This document shows positions 17,613 through 26,801 of a DNA stretch of 64,000 bases, one piece after another (position 1 is the stretch's first letter; each line of letters begins with the position of its first letter). Made by a program: the position numbers and the translations under genes. The notes under the pieces are model-generated. The model did not search any database. It worked only from the letters and a program-made list of their open reading frames with translations, and was not told the origin of the DNA. The stretch comes from Bacteroides sp. (lineage in GTDB: Bacteria > Bacteroidota > Bacteroidia > Bacteroidales > Muribaculaceae): assembly GCA_014802435.1 (NCBI GenBank), contig JAAVCG010000006.1:121195-185194 (forward strand), given 5' to 3'.

Positions 17613-20603
17613 TTAGTTGTCGGTGGGGAGAATCGGGCGATCATTGGGGATATCGGCCTTGGGGCATGCCGGCGCATGGATAGTTGAAATCTTCTGGCGG
17701 AGTTCGTCAGAGAGGGGACGGATTGTGCCGTCGGCCTCGAGGGCTTCCATATCTGCCTTGAATTCGTCAAACATATCCTGGGTCATGATATAGTATTGCA
17801 GACCGTAGTCGCCTTGTTCGAGGGCGCAGACTGAGAGGCAGCCGAAGCGTTCGAAGTAGCTCCAGAGGTTATAACCGGTCAGGCGAGAAGCCTTGCGGAC
17901 GAAGTTCATCACATAAGGAGCCGAGTTTTGCAGCCAGTTGTGGCTTCCGTCGGTCAGGAAGTAGCCCTTTTGGGTCCATACGGAGTTAGGATACTGTTCA
18001 ATAAACTGCTCGGCCTTATTGATAGAGGCGTCAGTTGTTTTGTTGCCATTGAAGATAGAGGCGAGGAGCTCGTATTTGTCAACTCCGTCGTTCTTTTCAA
18101 TTGAAGAGCCTTCCGGATAGTCGTTCTGGCGGAGCGATTCAAAGAGGTCGGGCCAGAGGTCGGGACGCTTGTCAGCTTCAGGGCATTCGGCATTTTCATT
18201 GGCAAACCAGTACATCAGGTTGACGTACGGGCCAAGGTTCAGCTCGCCGTTATTGCTTGAGTAGGCTTCAATGGCGTTGAGCGCGCTGCAGGAGTTGACT
18301 ATGTTTTGAGATGCTTCAGCAAAGGGAGCTTCGCCATCTTTGGGGGCGAATCGGCGGGTGGGATACTTGGGCTGATTGATAGCGAAGTCTCTCAGTTCCT
18401 TACACCATCCGAATGCGTTGCCTGCTTTTGCGGCATTGGCGGCATCAGAGCGGCATGACATGACGATGTTGTCAACGCTATTGGAGGTTTTGGTTTCGCC
18501 GTTCTCGGGAGCGGTGATTTCGCGGTTATAGTTGTCGTTGAGGAAGATTTTCTGGATGTGGCCGGGTTGTTCAACTCCGTTTTGCATGTAGCTCTGCCAT
18601 TTGTAAGTGGGGTAGCGGCCGGGGTTGACGTCGATGGGATAACCCATATGGGCTACGTTATAGGCCGAGAAGATATTGTTAGTAACTTCGGCGCAGGCGC
18701 TCCAACGGAAGTAGGGCGCCATCTGGTGCTGGTGGCCCCATTCGTGGCTGAGGCCCCAAATGGCGTCATTGTCATTGTCCATGAGGTTCGTCGGGTTGCA
18801 GACACGATATTGGGTATTGTACATGAACGACGGACCCATAGCGCCCTGGAACATATAATAGGTATAGTTCACATAGGCCATGGTGCGGTTTTTAGGCACG
18901 CGGTTATATTTTTCAACGCCCAGCACGCGGTGTTCCCAGATGATGAGTTCGTCGAAAATATTGAGCAGGCGCACCCATTCGCCGTTGGCGTATTGCTTGA
19001 GGGCTTCGGTTTGCCAGGTTGACTGAGTGCGGGTTCCGAGGCAGTCCATCACGGGATAGACGGCATTGTCAAGCACAGCCTTGTTTTCAGCGTTGGTCTT
19101 GGTATTGGAGATGAAGCCGTTGACCAGACCGCCTACGATGTGGACGGTAACGTCTGTTCCGGTTCCGTTTTCAACTCCTTGGTCGTCGAAGTTATTGACG
19201 TAGGCCAGACACATATCGTCGCCGACGACGCGCTTGTTGGGACGGTTGGGCACGGGGATGTCGATAACGTTTACGCCGTTGTGGAGGACATAGTTGCGGG
19301 ATTCGCCGCCCCATTTAATGTCGCGGGTGCCGCCGTCGGAGTTGGCGTCGGCAACGGTGTAGAGTTCGTGTCCGTGCCAGTAATAGAGGGCGAGGTCAAT
19401 TGACTTTTTGTTGCCCGTCAGGCCGTCGACGATGACGGTATACTTGCCGGGAGTGAGCGCTACGCCCGTAACGCCGGCATACTGGGAATAGAGCTTGCCG
19501 GGGGCGTTCCATTCTTCGGCCAGGGTTGCGGGATGTTTGATGGCTTCATGGGTTGAAACGAGGCCTTCGGAGCTATATTTTCCGTCGAGCATCATCTGGG
19601 CCAGTTCCTTGAGCAGGGGGTTGCCGATGGCGTCAACCTGAGCCTGGGTGGTGCCGGGTTTGAGGGCGGAGTAGACTCCGTCAGTGAAGAGTTCGGCGCC
19701 GCTGATTTCCTGAGCGGGCTTCATGAACTGCATTTCGGCGCAAGAGGCAAAGGCCATAGAGGCGTTGGCATTATTATAGCCGCTATGCACGATGAAGCGG
19801 ATTGCGTGAATATCCTTTTGCAGGGATTCCGGAATGGCTACGGAGCTTGATGAGGAGCTGTATTTGAAGTCAAAGAGCTCGTCCTGGATTGAGGTCCATG
19901 AGAAGTTGCGGTCAGCGTCCATCTTGCCCACTTGGATGTCAACAAGTCCGAAGTTACCGTTGTTGCCGCCCTCGGAGCGGGGAATGTAAGTGATGGAGGC
20001 TACGTCGACGGTCTGGCTGACGGGAGCATCCTTGGCCGTGAAGTAGTATTCCATGACGGGCCATTCATCTTCCTTGGTGGGGTTGAAGGCGGAATAAGAT
20101 GTGTGATAGAGGGTGTTGAGGTTTTTATCGTAGGTCTTTTCGAGGCTTTCAGATGTGGAGTTAGCACGACCTACGTTTTTGGCGCAAGCGTCCTTGCACC
20201 AAACGGGTTGAACCATCGTTGCGTCAACCGTGGCCTGAGCCTCGGCGCTGAGGTCCCATCCGGGTTGGCGAATGGTGAGCACTCCGGAGCCTCCGGCTGC
20301 GGTGTGGACATTGAGCATTGCGCTGCGGCTTGAGCCGGCAGGGTTTTCGTCAACGAGGAGAGTCAGTTTGCCGTCGCTGATGCGGGGGGTAATCCAGCTA
20401 TCGCCGCTGACGGCATAAGTGTAGCGAGTGAAGGTGGGGACTTCAACTTCCACTCCCTCGGAGCTTTCGAGGTTGATGGAGTTGTTGCCGAACACAACCA
20501 CACCGCCTTGTGATGCCGGCAGGTTGGCCTGCGCATTGGCAACTGTTGCGGTTGCCAGCCCGAGGCCGACAACTAACAATGCAGAAATGGTATTAGTTTT
20601 CAT
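17613..20603 (-). CDS. M60-family (enhancin-like) secreted metallopeptidase
   Basis: 996 residues. Signal peptide to about residue 24. A BACON-like Ig domain covers about 30-115 (ending GVLTIRQPGW), a discoidin-like region about 125-290, then the M60 catalytic part. The zinc motif HEWGH lies near residues 618-622 (GLSHEWGHQHQMAP), with a downstream Glu in SACAEVTNN completing HExxH...E. M60 enzymes with BACON or carbohydrate-binding domains cleave mucin-type glycoproteins at the bacterial surface; the mucin substrate is inferred. The tail DNRPILPTDN lacks a clear sorting domain. A full promoter lies upstream (20681-20712). Confidence 0.85.
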   Translation of the reverse strand: MKTNTISALLVVGLGLATATVANAQANLPASQGGVVVFGNNSINLESSEGVEVEVPTFTRYTYAVSGDSWITPRISDGKLTLLVDENPAGSSRSAMLNVHTAAGGSGVLTIRQPGWDLSAEAQATVDATMVQPVWCKDACAKNVGRANSTSESLEKTYDKNLNTLYHTSYSAFNPTKEDEWPVMEYYFTAKDAPVSQTVDVASITYIPRSEGGNNGNFGLVDIQVGKMDADRNFSWTSIQDELFDFKYSSSSSSVAIPESLQKDIHAIRFIVHSGYNNANASMAFASCAEMQFMKPAQEISGAELFTDGVYSALKPGTTQAQVDAIGNPLLKELAQMMLDGKYSSEGLVSTHEAIKHPATLAEEWNAPGKLYSQYAGVTGVALTPGKYTVIVDGLTGNKKSIDLALYYWHGHELYTVADANSDGGTRDIKWGGESRNYVLHNGVNVIDIPVPNRPNKRVVGDDMCLAYVNNFDDQGVENGTGTDVTVHIVGGLVNGFISNTKTNAENKAVLDNAVYPVMDCLGTRTQSTWQTEALKQYANGEWVRLLNIFDELIIWEHRVLGVEKYNRVPKNRTMAYVNYTYYMFQGAMGPSFMYNTQYRVCNPTNLMDNDNDAIWGLSHEWGHQHQMAPYFRWSACAEVTNNIFSAYNVAHMGYPIDVNPGRYPTYKWQSYMQNGVEQPGHIQKIFLNDNYNREITAPENGETKTSNSVDNIVMSCRSDAANAAKAGNAFGWCKELRDFAINQPKYPTRRFAPKDGEAPFAEASQNIVNSCSALNAIEAYSSNNGELNLGPYVNLMYWFANENAECPEADKRPDLWPDLFESLRQNDYPEGSSIEKNDGVDKYELLASIFNGNKTTDASINKAEQFIEQYPNSVWTQKGYFLTDGSHNWLQNSAPYVMNFVRKASRLTGYNLWSYFERFGCLSVCALEQGDYGLQYYIMTQDMFDEFKADMEALEADGTIRPLSDELRQKISTIHAPACPKADIPNDRPILPTDN

Positions 20604-20680
20604 TAAAATTATAGATAATGTATTGATTATTTTATGATTGGTGTGTACTGATGGCTTAGGTGCACATTAGATACTATCGG

Positions 20681-20712
20681 CAAATTTACGGTTAAAATCA
20701 AAGATTTGCAAA
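20681..20712 (-). promoter_or_regulatory. Bacteroidetes-type promoter for the M60 peptidase gene
   Basis: Read on the minus strand: TTTG at 20712-20709, 20 bases, then TAAATTTG at 20688-20681. The predicted start is about 70 bases before the ATG at 20603. Confidence 0.6.
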
Positions 20713-20760
20713 CTTTTTAGCAAAAAAAATCAAAAAAAGTCGTAAATTTGCAGAAGGAAA

Positions 20761-20921
20761 CAGTGGTTTAACAGTAGTTGAACAGTCGTTTAACGGTTGT
20801 TTAACAGTGGTTGAACAGTGGTTGAATGGTTGTTTAATCGTTCACTTCGTTCACTGTTAAATCTTTGTTCAACCACGTTCAACCACTGTTAAACCACCAT
20901 TCAACTACCGTTCAACCTATA
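20761..20921 (+). repeat. 11-bp direct repeats and their inverse forming the helicase leader
   Basis: Seven consecutive 11-base units of consensus CAGTGGTTKAA fill 20761-20837. After a spacer with TTCACTTCGTTCACTG, four inverted units (TTCAACCACTG type) fill 20868-20910 and a partial one follows. The two arms can pair into a long hairpin. A -7 box TAAATTTG (20743-20750) just upstream would place the whole element in the 5' UTR of the helicase mRNA. Confidence 0.8.
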
Positions 20922-20929
20922 ACCGCAAT

Positions 20930-22171
20930 ATGCTTTTTGAAGATCTTGATTTGACCGACGACGTCCTCGACGCCTTGTATGATATGCACTTTGATGAGTG
21001 TACCCCAATCCAGGAGCGGGCTATTCCCGCTGCCCTCCGCGGACGTGACCTCATCGCCGTAGCTCAGACCGGAACGGGGAAGACCGCAGCGTTCCTCCTG
21101 CCCGTAATCAATGAATTGGGCAAACGTGAGGCTTCTAACCATATTAAATGCGTCGTGATGACCCCCACTCGCGAACTCGCTCTTCAAATTGACCAGCAGT
21201 TGCAAGGATTCAGCTATTTTCTGCCTATTAGCTCATTGCCTATTTATGGAGGCACGGATGGCGCCGGATATGCCCGCCAACAGCATGGCCTGAAAACCGG
21301 AGCCGAAGTGGTTATTGCTACTCCCGGCCGCCTCTTGGCTCATATCTCAATGGGTTATGTCGACCTCTCGCAGGTTGAATTTTTCATTCTTGATGAGGCC
21401 GACCGGATGCTCGACATGGGATTTTATGACGACATCATGCAGATAGCCACGCGGCTGCCAAAGAAGCGCCAGACTCTGATGTTTTCAGCAACGATGCCGC
21501 CGAAGATTCAGAAGATGGCCAAGGCGCTGCTCGTTAATCCCGAGGAGATTAAAATTGCCGTCAGTAAGCCCGGCGAGAATATTCATCAACTGGCTTATGA
21601 TGTGCAGGAACCGCAAAAAGAGAGCCTTCTGCTTCATCTTTTTCAAACGATTAATTCGCGTCGCGTAATAGTTTTCTCGTCGTCGAAAATCAAGGTTAAG
21701 GAACTGGCCCGCACCCTGCGGCGCCTTAAAGTCAAGGCCGGGGAGATGCACTCTGACCTTGAGCAGCAGGCCCGCGAGGAGGTAATGCGCAATTTCCGTG
21801 CGGGAAATATTGATGTGCTTGTGGCTACGGATATTGTGGCGCGAGGAATTGATATTGATGATATTTCTATGGTGGTCAACTATGATGTGCCGCATGATGC
21901 CGAGGATTATGTCCATCGCATAGGTCGCACGGCCCGCGCCGGCGAAAGTGGAGTGGCCGTGACTCTCATCTCGCCTCGCGAACGCCGCAAATTCAAATTC
22001 ATTGAAGACTTCCTCGGCAAACCGGTCCCCAGAGGCAATCACTCCGACCAGTCAGACAGTTCAGACCAGTCAGACCAGTCAGACCAGTCCGACAGGTCCG
22101 ACAAGTCTGACAAAAAGCCGAGGAAAAAACGCAAATTCTATCATCGCCGTAAAAAAGATGATAAAAAATAA
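20930..22171 (+). CDS. DEAD-box RNA helicase, RhlE-like
   Basis: 413 residues. All main motifs are present in order: Q motif CTPIQ (24-28), motif I AQTGTGKT (45-52), TPTRELALQ, LDEADRMLDMGF, SATMP, then VATDIVARGIDI and HRIGRTARAG. It unwinds short RNA duplexes, usually in ribosome assembly or RNA decay. The C-terminus has a low-complexity Ser-Asp-Gln run followed by a Lys/Arg tail (KKPRKKRKFYHRRKK) that probably binds RNA. The ATG follows directly after the 11-bp repeat hairpin, so expression may depend on its structure. Confidence 0.92.
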   Translation: MLFEDLDLTDDVLDALYDMHFDECTPIQERAIPAALRGRDLIAVAQTGTGKTAAFLLPVINELGKREASNHIKCVVMTPTRELALQIDQQLQGFSYFLPISSLPIYGGTDGAGYARQQHGLKTGAEVVIATPGRLLAHISMGYVDLSQVEFFILDEADRMLDMGFYDDIMQIATRLPKKRQTLMFSATMPPKIQKMAKALLVNPEEIKIAVSKPGENIHQLAYDVQEPQKESLLLHLFQTINSRRVIVFSSSKIKVKELARTLRRLKVKAGEMHSDLEQQAREEVMRNFRAGNIDVLVATDIVARGIDIDDISMVVNYDVPHDAEDYVHRIGRTARAGESGVAVTLISPRERRKFKFIEDFLGKPVPRGNHSDQSDSSDQSDQSDQSDRSDKSDKKPRKKRKFYHRRKKDDKK

Positions 22172-22172
22172 T

Positions 22173-22203
22173 TTTGTAGTTTGACGATTTTTTTGTAACT
22201 TTG
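22173..22203 (+). promoter_or_regulatory. Bacteroidetes-type promoter for rpmE2
   Basis: TTTG (22173-22176), 19 bases, TAACTTTG (22196-22203): a textbook sigma-ABfr promoter. Its -33 element begins one base after the helicase stop codon. It gives a leader of about 75 bases. Confidence 0.75.
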
Positions 22204-22284
22204 CCGCGCCATTACGAATAACGGAGGGCTTACCATCCTCCTAAATTCATCCATATAATTTGATTAACTAACTGATTTTAAGAT

Positions 22285-22539
22285 ATGAAGAAAGACCTTC
22301 ACCCCGCAGATTATCGCGAAGTTGCCTTCAAGGACATGAGTAACGACGAGGTGTTTATCACCCGCAGCACCGTTGCCGCTAAGGAAACCATCACCATTGA
22401 CGGCGTTGAATACCCCCTGGTTAAGCTTGAAATCACCTCAAGCTCTCACCCCTTCTTCACCGGCAAGCAGAAGCTCGTCGATACCGCCGGTCGCGTCGAC
22501 AAGTTCATGAGCCGTTACGGCAACCGCGGCAAGAAGTAA
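22285..22539 (+). CDS. rpmE2: 50S ribosomal protein L31, type B
   Basis: 84 residues. [20 protein letters not shown] and [22 protein letters not shown] are typical of type B L31, which lacks the zinc-binding cysteines of type A; no Cys is present. It bridges the large and small subunits near the central protuberance. It has its own promoter and a terminator-like stem downstream. Confidence 0.97.
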   Translation: MKKDLHPADYREVAFKDMSNDEVFITRSTVAAKETITIDGVEYPLVKLEITSSSHPFFTGKQKLVDTAGRVDKFMSRYGNRGKK

Positions 22540-22561
22540 TTTCTGCCCTGAAACCCATTCA

Positions 22562-22601
22562 AGCGGCGAACCATACTCTCCCCGGAGGACGGCTCGCCGC
22601 T
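22562..22601 (+). terminator. Terminator-like stem after rpmE2
   Basis: AGCGGCGA (22562-22569) pairs with TCGCCGCT (22594-22601), with an extra inner pairing (CTCC/GGAG), followed by AAAAATTTTAA. It lies 22 bases past the L31 stop. Confidence 0.6.
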
Positions 22602-22619
22602 AAAAATTTTAACCTCCAA

Positions 22620-23297
22620 GTGGATAGGCAAGTATTCCGATTCAAGCGCTTCGCCGTTAGCCATTCAGCCTCAGCAATGAAAGTGGGCACTGACGGCGTG
22701 ACTCTTGGCGCCTGGGCTCGATGTTCGGGGCGGGTGCTTGACGTCGGGGCCGGATGTGGGCTGATTGGACTGATGGCTGCTCAGCGCGGGGCGGAAATGG
22801 TTGATATGGTGGAACTTGACCCGGCGGCGGCTAATGAAGCTGAGGGCAATGTTGCCCGTTCGCCGTGGGTTGACCGCATTAAAGTTTATTGTGCTGATTT
22901 CTTGGAATTTAATCCGGAATGTCAGTATGATAATATAATCTCGAACCCGCCTTTTTTTGCTACGGGTGAGCTGGCCCCGGACCCGGCGCGCGCCGCTGCC
23001 CGCCATCAGGGCGATCTGACCCCTCAGGCGTTTATGGCCAAGGCGGTAAAATTACTTGCCCCGGGCGGCGCGGTCAGTGTGATTATTCCCGCTGACTTGC
23101 GCTCTGACTGGCAATTTGCGGCCGAACTTGTCGGACTCAGGCTCTCGCGCTCCGTTGGACTCTTCACGCGTCTTCGCGCCCTCGCGCCCCGGCGCGTTTT
23201 GCTCGAATTTTCTTCATCGGCAGGCGCCGGCGGGGAGGAGCGCCTCTATATCCAATCCTCTGACTATCAATCTCTCGTTAACGACTTTTACTTATGA
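22620..23297 (+). CDS. trmN6: tRNA1(Val) A37 N6-methyltransferase
   Basis: 225 residues from a GTG at 22620-22622; the family N-terminus (FRFKRFAVSHSASAMKVGTDGVTLGAW) supports it. SAM-binding motif I is DVGAGCGLIGL, and the amino-methyltransferase motif NPPFF, near residue 108, marks an N6-adenine enzyme acting on A37 of tRNA-Val. It overlaps the CPBP gene by four bases (ATGA). Confidence 0.85.
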   Translation: MDRQVFRFKRFAVSHSASAMKVGTDGVTLGAWARCSGRVLDVGAGCGLIGLMAAQRGAEMVDMVELDPAAANEAEGNVARSPWVDRIKVYCADFLEFNPECQYDNIISNPPFFATGELAPDPARAAARHQGDLTPQAFMAKAVKLLAPGGAVSVIIPADLRSDWQFAAELVGLRLSRSVGLFTRLRALAPRRVLLEFSSSAGAGGEERLYIQSSDYQSLVNDFYL

Positions 23298-24106
23298 ATC
23301 TTTCATTGACTTTCGGGCGCCGGCTCTGGCTCTTGGTTCTCCTTTTTGTTTTAGGCGGAGTGTTGGCTCTGCTGTTTCAGAAGCTGATTATGGCTTTGCC
23401 TGTTGATGCTCAGGCCTCGCTGAGAATCTCGATGGTTTTCCAGCAGCTGCTGATGTTTTTGCTGCCGGCTGTAGGGTGTGCGGTGATGGTTACGCGCCGT
23501 CCTGCTGAGTTGCTGCAAATCAAGTCTTTGCCCTCGGCGCAGATGTTTGGTTTGGCCCTGCTGACTTTCCTGGTCTCCATTCCGGCGATGAACTGCATAA
23601 TCGAGGCTTTTGAAAATCTGCCGTGGTCGGCTGAAATTGTTATGGCTGAGGATGTTGCCAAGTCAACCATTGAAGGACTGATGGGGCAGGGGGTGGTTTC
23701 TGCGATTCTCAGTTGCTGCATTCTTGCTGTCCTTCCGGGGCTTTGTGAGGAGCTGTTTTTTCGCGGCGCGTTACAGAATCTCCTGCGCTCCAGGCCAATG
23801 TCTGTTCATCTTGCAGTCTGGCTCGCGGCCATAATTTTCTCGCTGATTCATTTCCAGCCTATCGGGTTTGTCCCCAGAATGTTACTTGGCGCCGGATTTG
23901 GTTATTTCGCCGTGTGGACCGGCTCGCTCTGGACCGCTATTGCCTGCCATATGGTTAATAATTTCATCTCGGTTATGGCAATGCAAACGGGCGTGGACCC
24001 CGATATTGTCGGATTGTCCACACCCGTTGTGAGTATTGTCTCGGTCGTGTTGACCGTCGTTGGGCTCAGGATGATTTATTCCAGGTTCATGTCCAGAGGA
24101 ATGTAG
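23294..24106 (+). CDS. CPBP-family intramembrane metalloprotease
   Basis: 270 residues with about seven to eight membrane segments. The Abi/CPBP signature is present: EELFFRGAL (near 156-164), then SLIHF and, later, HMVNNF, which supply the Glu/His metal ligands. Members cleave prenylated or other membrane peptides; the substrate here is unknown. The gene follows trmN6 with an ATGA overlap, and its last 31 bases overlap the 3' end of the convergent rubrerythrin gene. Confidence 0.85.
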   Translation: MNLSLTFGRRLWLLVLLFVLGGVLALLFQKLIMALPVDAQASLRISMVFQQLLMFLLPAVGCAVMVTRRPAELLQIKSLPSAQMFGLALLTFLVSIPAMNCIIEAFENLPWSAEIVMAEDVAKSTIEGLMGQGVVSAILSCCILAVLPGLCEELFFRGALQNLLRSRPMSVHLAVWLAAIIFSLIHFQPIGFVPRMLLGAGFGYFAVWTGSLWTAIACHMVNNFISVMAMQTGVDPDIVGLSTPVVSIVSVVLTVVGLRMIYSRFMSRGM

Positions 24107-24663
24107 TGCTGATAGGGGTGGTCGCAGGCCGGACACTTCGTGGGAGGCTCTGTGCCGAAGTAGATGTAGCCGCAAACCAGACATTGCCATTGAATCGGTT
24201 CGTCACGTTTCCAGACGGTGCCGTTCTTGACCTGGTCAATCAATTTGCGGAAGCGCTTTTCATGGCGCGCTTCGATTTCGGCAATTGCGCGGAAATGGGC
24301 GGCAATGTCGGGAAATCCTTCATCGTCGGCGGTCTTGGCGAAGGCTATGTAAAGGTCAACTCCCTCGCTCTGCTCTTCTGAGGCGGCGATGGTGAGGTTT
24401 TCAAGGGTTGTGCCGATTACTCCGGCGTCAACCGTCAGGTCAATGTTGACTTGGCCGCCCTCAAGGTCCTTGAAGTAGATTTTGCTGTGGTGAAGCTCGT
24501 TGGCGGCAGTGTCCTGAAAGACTTTTGCTACGGGGTAATATAATTCTTTTTCAGCCTGTTGCGCATAATATGTGTAACGGGTATAGGCCATTGATTCGGC
24601 GGCATATGCCGTGACGAGGTTTTTCTCTGTCTGTGTGCCTTTAATGCTTTTTTGTGTTGCCAT
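24076..24663 (-). CDS. rbr: Rubrerythrin
   Basis: 195 residues from the ATG at 24661-24663 (MATQKSIKGTQTEKNL), matching the family length; a longer frame from 24789 is unlikely. The N-terminal four-helix domain carries the diiron ligands (ESMAYTRYTYYAQQAEKE, ANELHHSKIYF, EARHEKRF). The C-terminal rubredoxin domain has CLVCGY and CPACDHP. It reduces hydrogen peroxide in the cytosol of anaerobes. Its 3' end overlaps the convergent CPBP gene. Confidence 0.95.
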   Translation of the reverse strand: MATQKSIKGTQTEKNLVTAYAAESMAYTRYTYYAQQAEKELYYPVAKVFQDTAANELHHSKIYFKDLEGGQVNIDLTVDAGVIGTTLENLTIAASEEQSEGVDLYIAFAKTADDEGFPDIAAHFRAIAEIEARHEKRFRKLIDQVKNGTVWKRDEPIQWQCLVCGYIYFGTEPPTKCPACDHPYQHYIPLDMNLE

Positions 24664-24796
24664 AGTAATTTTGGATTTAGAATAGTTTCTGCCTTTTAAA
24701 CGCCTGCTTTGTCGGTTTGGTTCAGTTGAAATTTCGGTTAGTTTGATGCTCAATATTGAAAAATTAACCATTTTTGTAACTTTTTTCATTATTCAT

Positions 24797-24827
24797 TTTT
24801 AATTCTACATTTTTTTTCGTATCTTTG
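24797..24827 (+). promoter_or_regulatory. Probable promoter of the thrS operon
   Basis: TATCTTTG at 24820-24827, with TTTT in place of TTTG 19 bases upstream (24797-24800). The predicted start lies about 20 bases before the thrS ATG at 24854. Confidence 0.5.
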
Positions 24828-24853
24828 CACCCGATTTTTGTACTATCATTAAG

Positions 24854-26791
24854 ATGATTAACATTACTTTTCCCGACGGGAGCGTCAAGCAATTCGAAGC
24901 AGGCGTAACCCCGCTGCAAATAGCTGAATCAATCAGTCCGCGTCTGGCACAGGATGTGCTGGCCGCTAAAGTCGGAGGCAAGGAGTGGGATCTTACCCGC
25001 CCCATTGAGGCCGACGCTGACCTGCATTTATATAAGTGGGAGGACCCCGAAGGCAAGCACGCTTTCTGGCATTCGTCCGCTCACCTTCTTGCTGAAGCTC
25101 TCCAGGAACTCTATCCCGGAGTGAAGTTCGGCATCGGACCCGCTATTGAAAACGGGTTCTACTATGATATTGACACCAATGGCCACACTCTGACGTCGGC
25201 CGATTTTGCCAATATCGAAAAGAAAATGCTCGAACTCGCACGCCGAAAGGAGCCGATTGTTCGCGCTGAAATCTCTAAGGCTGATGCTCTCAAGGCCTTT
25301 GGCGAGCGCGGCGAAGAATATAAGTGTGAACTCATTTCCGAGCTTGAAGACGGAACCATCACCACTTATACTCAAGGCGCATTTACTGACCTCTGCCGCG
25401 GTCCTCACCTGCCCTCTACGGCACCCATCAAGGCTGTGAAAATCATGAGCCTGGCCGGTGCTTACTGGCGCGGCGACGAAAAGCGCAACCAGCTTGTGCG
25501 CGTCTATGGTATCACGTTCCCCAAGCAGAAGATGCTTGACGAATACCTGGCTCTCCTTGAGGAAGCTAAAAAGCGTGACCATCGCAAACTCGGCAAGGAA
25601 ATGGGCCTCTTCGCTTTCAGTGCCAACGTTGGTCAGGGTCTGCCCCTTTGGCTTCCCAAAGGCGCCGCCCTGCGTGATCGCCTCGAGCAATTCCTCCGCA
25701 AGATTCAAAAACAGTATGGTTACCAGCAGGTAATCACTCCCCATATCGGCAATAAGAACCTCTACGTCACTTCCGGCCACTATGCCAAGTATGGCAAGGA
25801 CTCATTCCAGCCCATCCTGACCCCCGAAGAAGGCGAAGAATATCTGCTCAAGCCGATGAACTGCCCTCACCACTGTGAGATTTTCCGCGCAGCTCCCCGC
25901 TCATATCGCGAACTGCCTCTGCGCCTTGCCGAGTTCGGCACCGTCTATCGCTACGAGCAGAGCGGCGAACTCCATGGCCTGACCCGTGTGCGCGGTTTCA
26001 CTCAGGATGACGCTCACATCTATTGTGCCCCGGATCAGATTAAAGATGAATTCCTGAAGGTTATGGACATTATCCTCTATATCTTCAAGGCTCTGAAATT
26101 TGATAACTACGAGGCTCAAATCTCCCTGCGTGACCCCAACAATAAGGACAAATACATCGGTTCTGACGAAAACTGGCACAAAGCCGAACAGGCAATCATT
26201 GAAGCCTGTGCCGAAAAGGGCATCAACGCCCGCACCGAACTCGGCGAAGCCGCTTTCTATGGTCCGAAACTTGACTTTATGGTTAAGGACGCACTGGGCC
26301 GCCGCTGGCAGCTCGGCACAATTCAGGTGGACTATAACCTCCCCGAGCGTTTCCAGCTTGAATACACCGGCGCCGATAATCAGAAGCATCGCCCCGTAAT
26401 GATCCATCGCGCCCCCTTCGGCTCTATGGAACGCTTCGTCGCCGTGCTCCTCGAACACACTGCCGGTAAATTCCCCCTTTGGCTCGCTCCCGAACAGGCT
26501 ATTATTCTCCCCATCTCCGAGAAGTTTAATGACTATGCCTATGAGGTTAAGCGCCAGCTTGAACTCCTTGACATCCGCGTCAGCGTTGATGACCGTAACG
26601 AAAAAATCGGACGTAAGATTCGCGATAACGAACTCAATCGCGTCCCCTATATGCTCATCGTCGGCGAAAAAGAAGCCGAAAATGGCGAAGTTTCTGTCAG
26701 AAAACAGGGCGAAGGTGACAAGGGCTCAGTTAAAATTGCTACCTTTGCAGAAAATCTGACTCAGGAAGTCAACCAAATGATTAACCAATAA
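24854..26791 (+). CDS. thrS: Threonyl-tRNA synthetase
   Basis: 645 residues. TGS domain at 1-62, then the second N-terminal editing domain ([17 protein letters not shown], about 73-225), where His residues of the HxxxH type sit; the class II core has [12 protein letters not shown] with the zinc Cys/His, [18 protein letters not shown], and [14 protein letters not shown]. The anticodon-binding domain occupies the last 100 residues. It charges tRNA-Thr and edits Ser-tRNA-Thr. It opens the thrS-infC-rpmI-rplT operon. Confidence 0.97.
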   Translation: MINITFPDGSVKQFEAGVTPLQIAESISPRLAQDVLAAKVGGKEWDLTRPIEADADLHLYKWEDPEGKHAFWHSSAHLLAEALQELYPGVKFGIGPAIENGFYYDIDTNGHTLTSADFANIEKKMLELARRKEPIVRAEISKADALKAFGERGEEYKCELISELEDGTITTYTQGAFTDLCRGPHLPSTAPIKAVKIMSLAGAYWRGDEKRNQLVRVYGITFPKQKMLDEYLALLEEAKKRDHRKLGKEMGLFAFSANVGQGLPLWLPKGAALRDRLEQFLRKIQKQYGYQQVITPHIGNKNLYVTSGHYAKYGKDSFQPILTPEEGEEYLLKPMNCPHHCEIFRAAPRSYRELPLRLAEFGTVYRYEQSGELHGLTRVRGFTQDDAHIYCAPDQIKDEFLKVMDIILYIFKALKFDNYEAQISLRDPNNKDKYIGSDENWHKAEQAIIEACAEKGINARTELGEAAFYGPKLDFMVKDALGRRWQLGTIQVDYNLPERFQLEYTGADNQKHRPVMIHRAPFGSMERFVAVLLEHTAGKFPLWLAPEQAIILPISEKFNDYAYEVKRQLELLDIRVSVDDRNEKIGRKIRDNELNRVPYMLIVGEKEAENGEVSVRKQGEGDKGSVKIATFAENLTQEVNQMINQ

Positions 26792-26801
26792 CCCCAACTG
26801 A

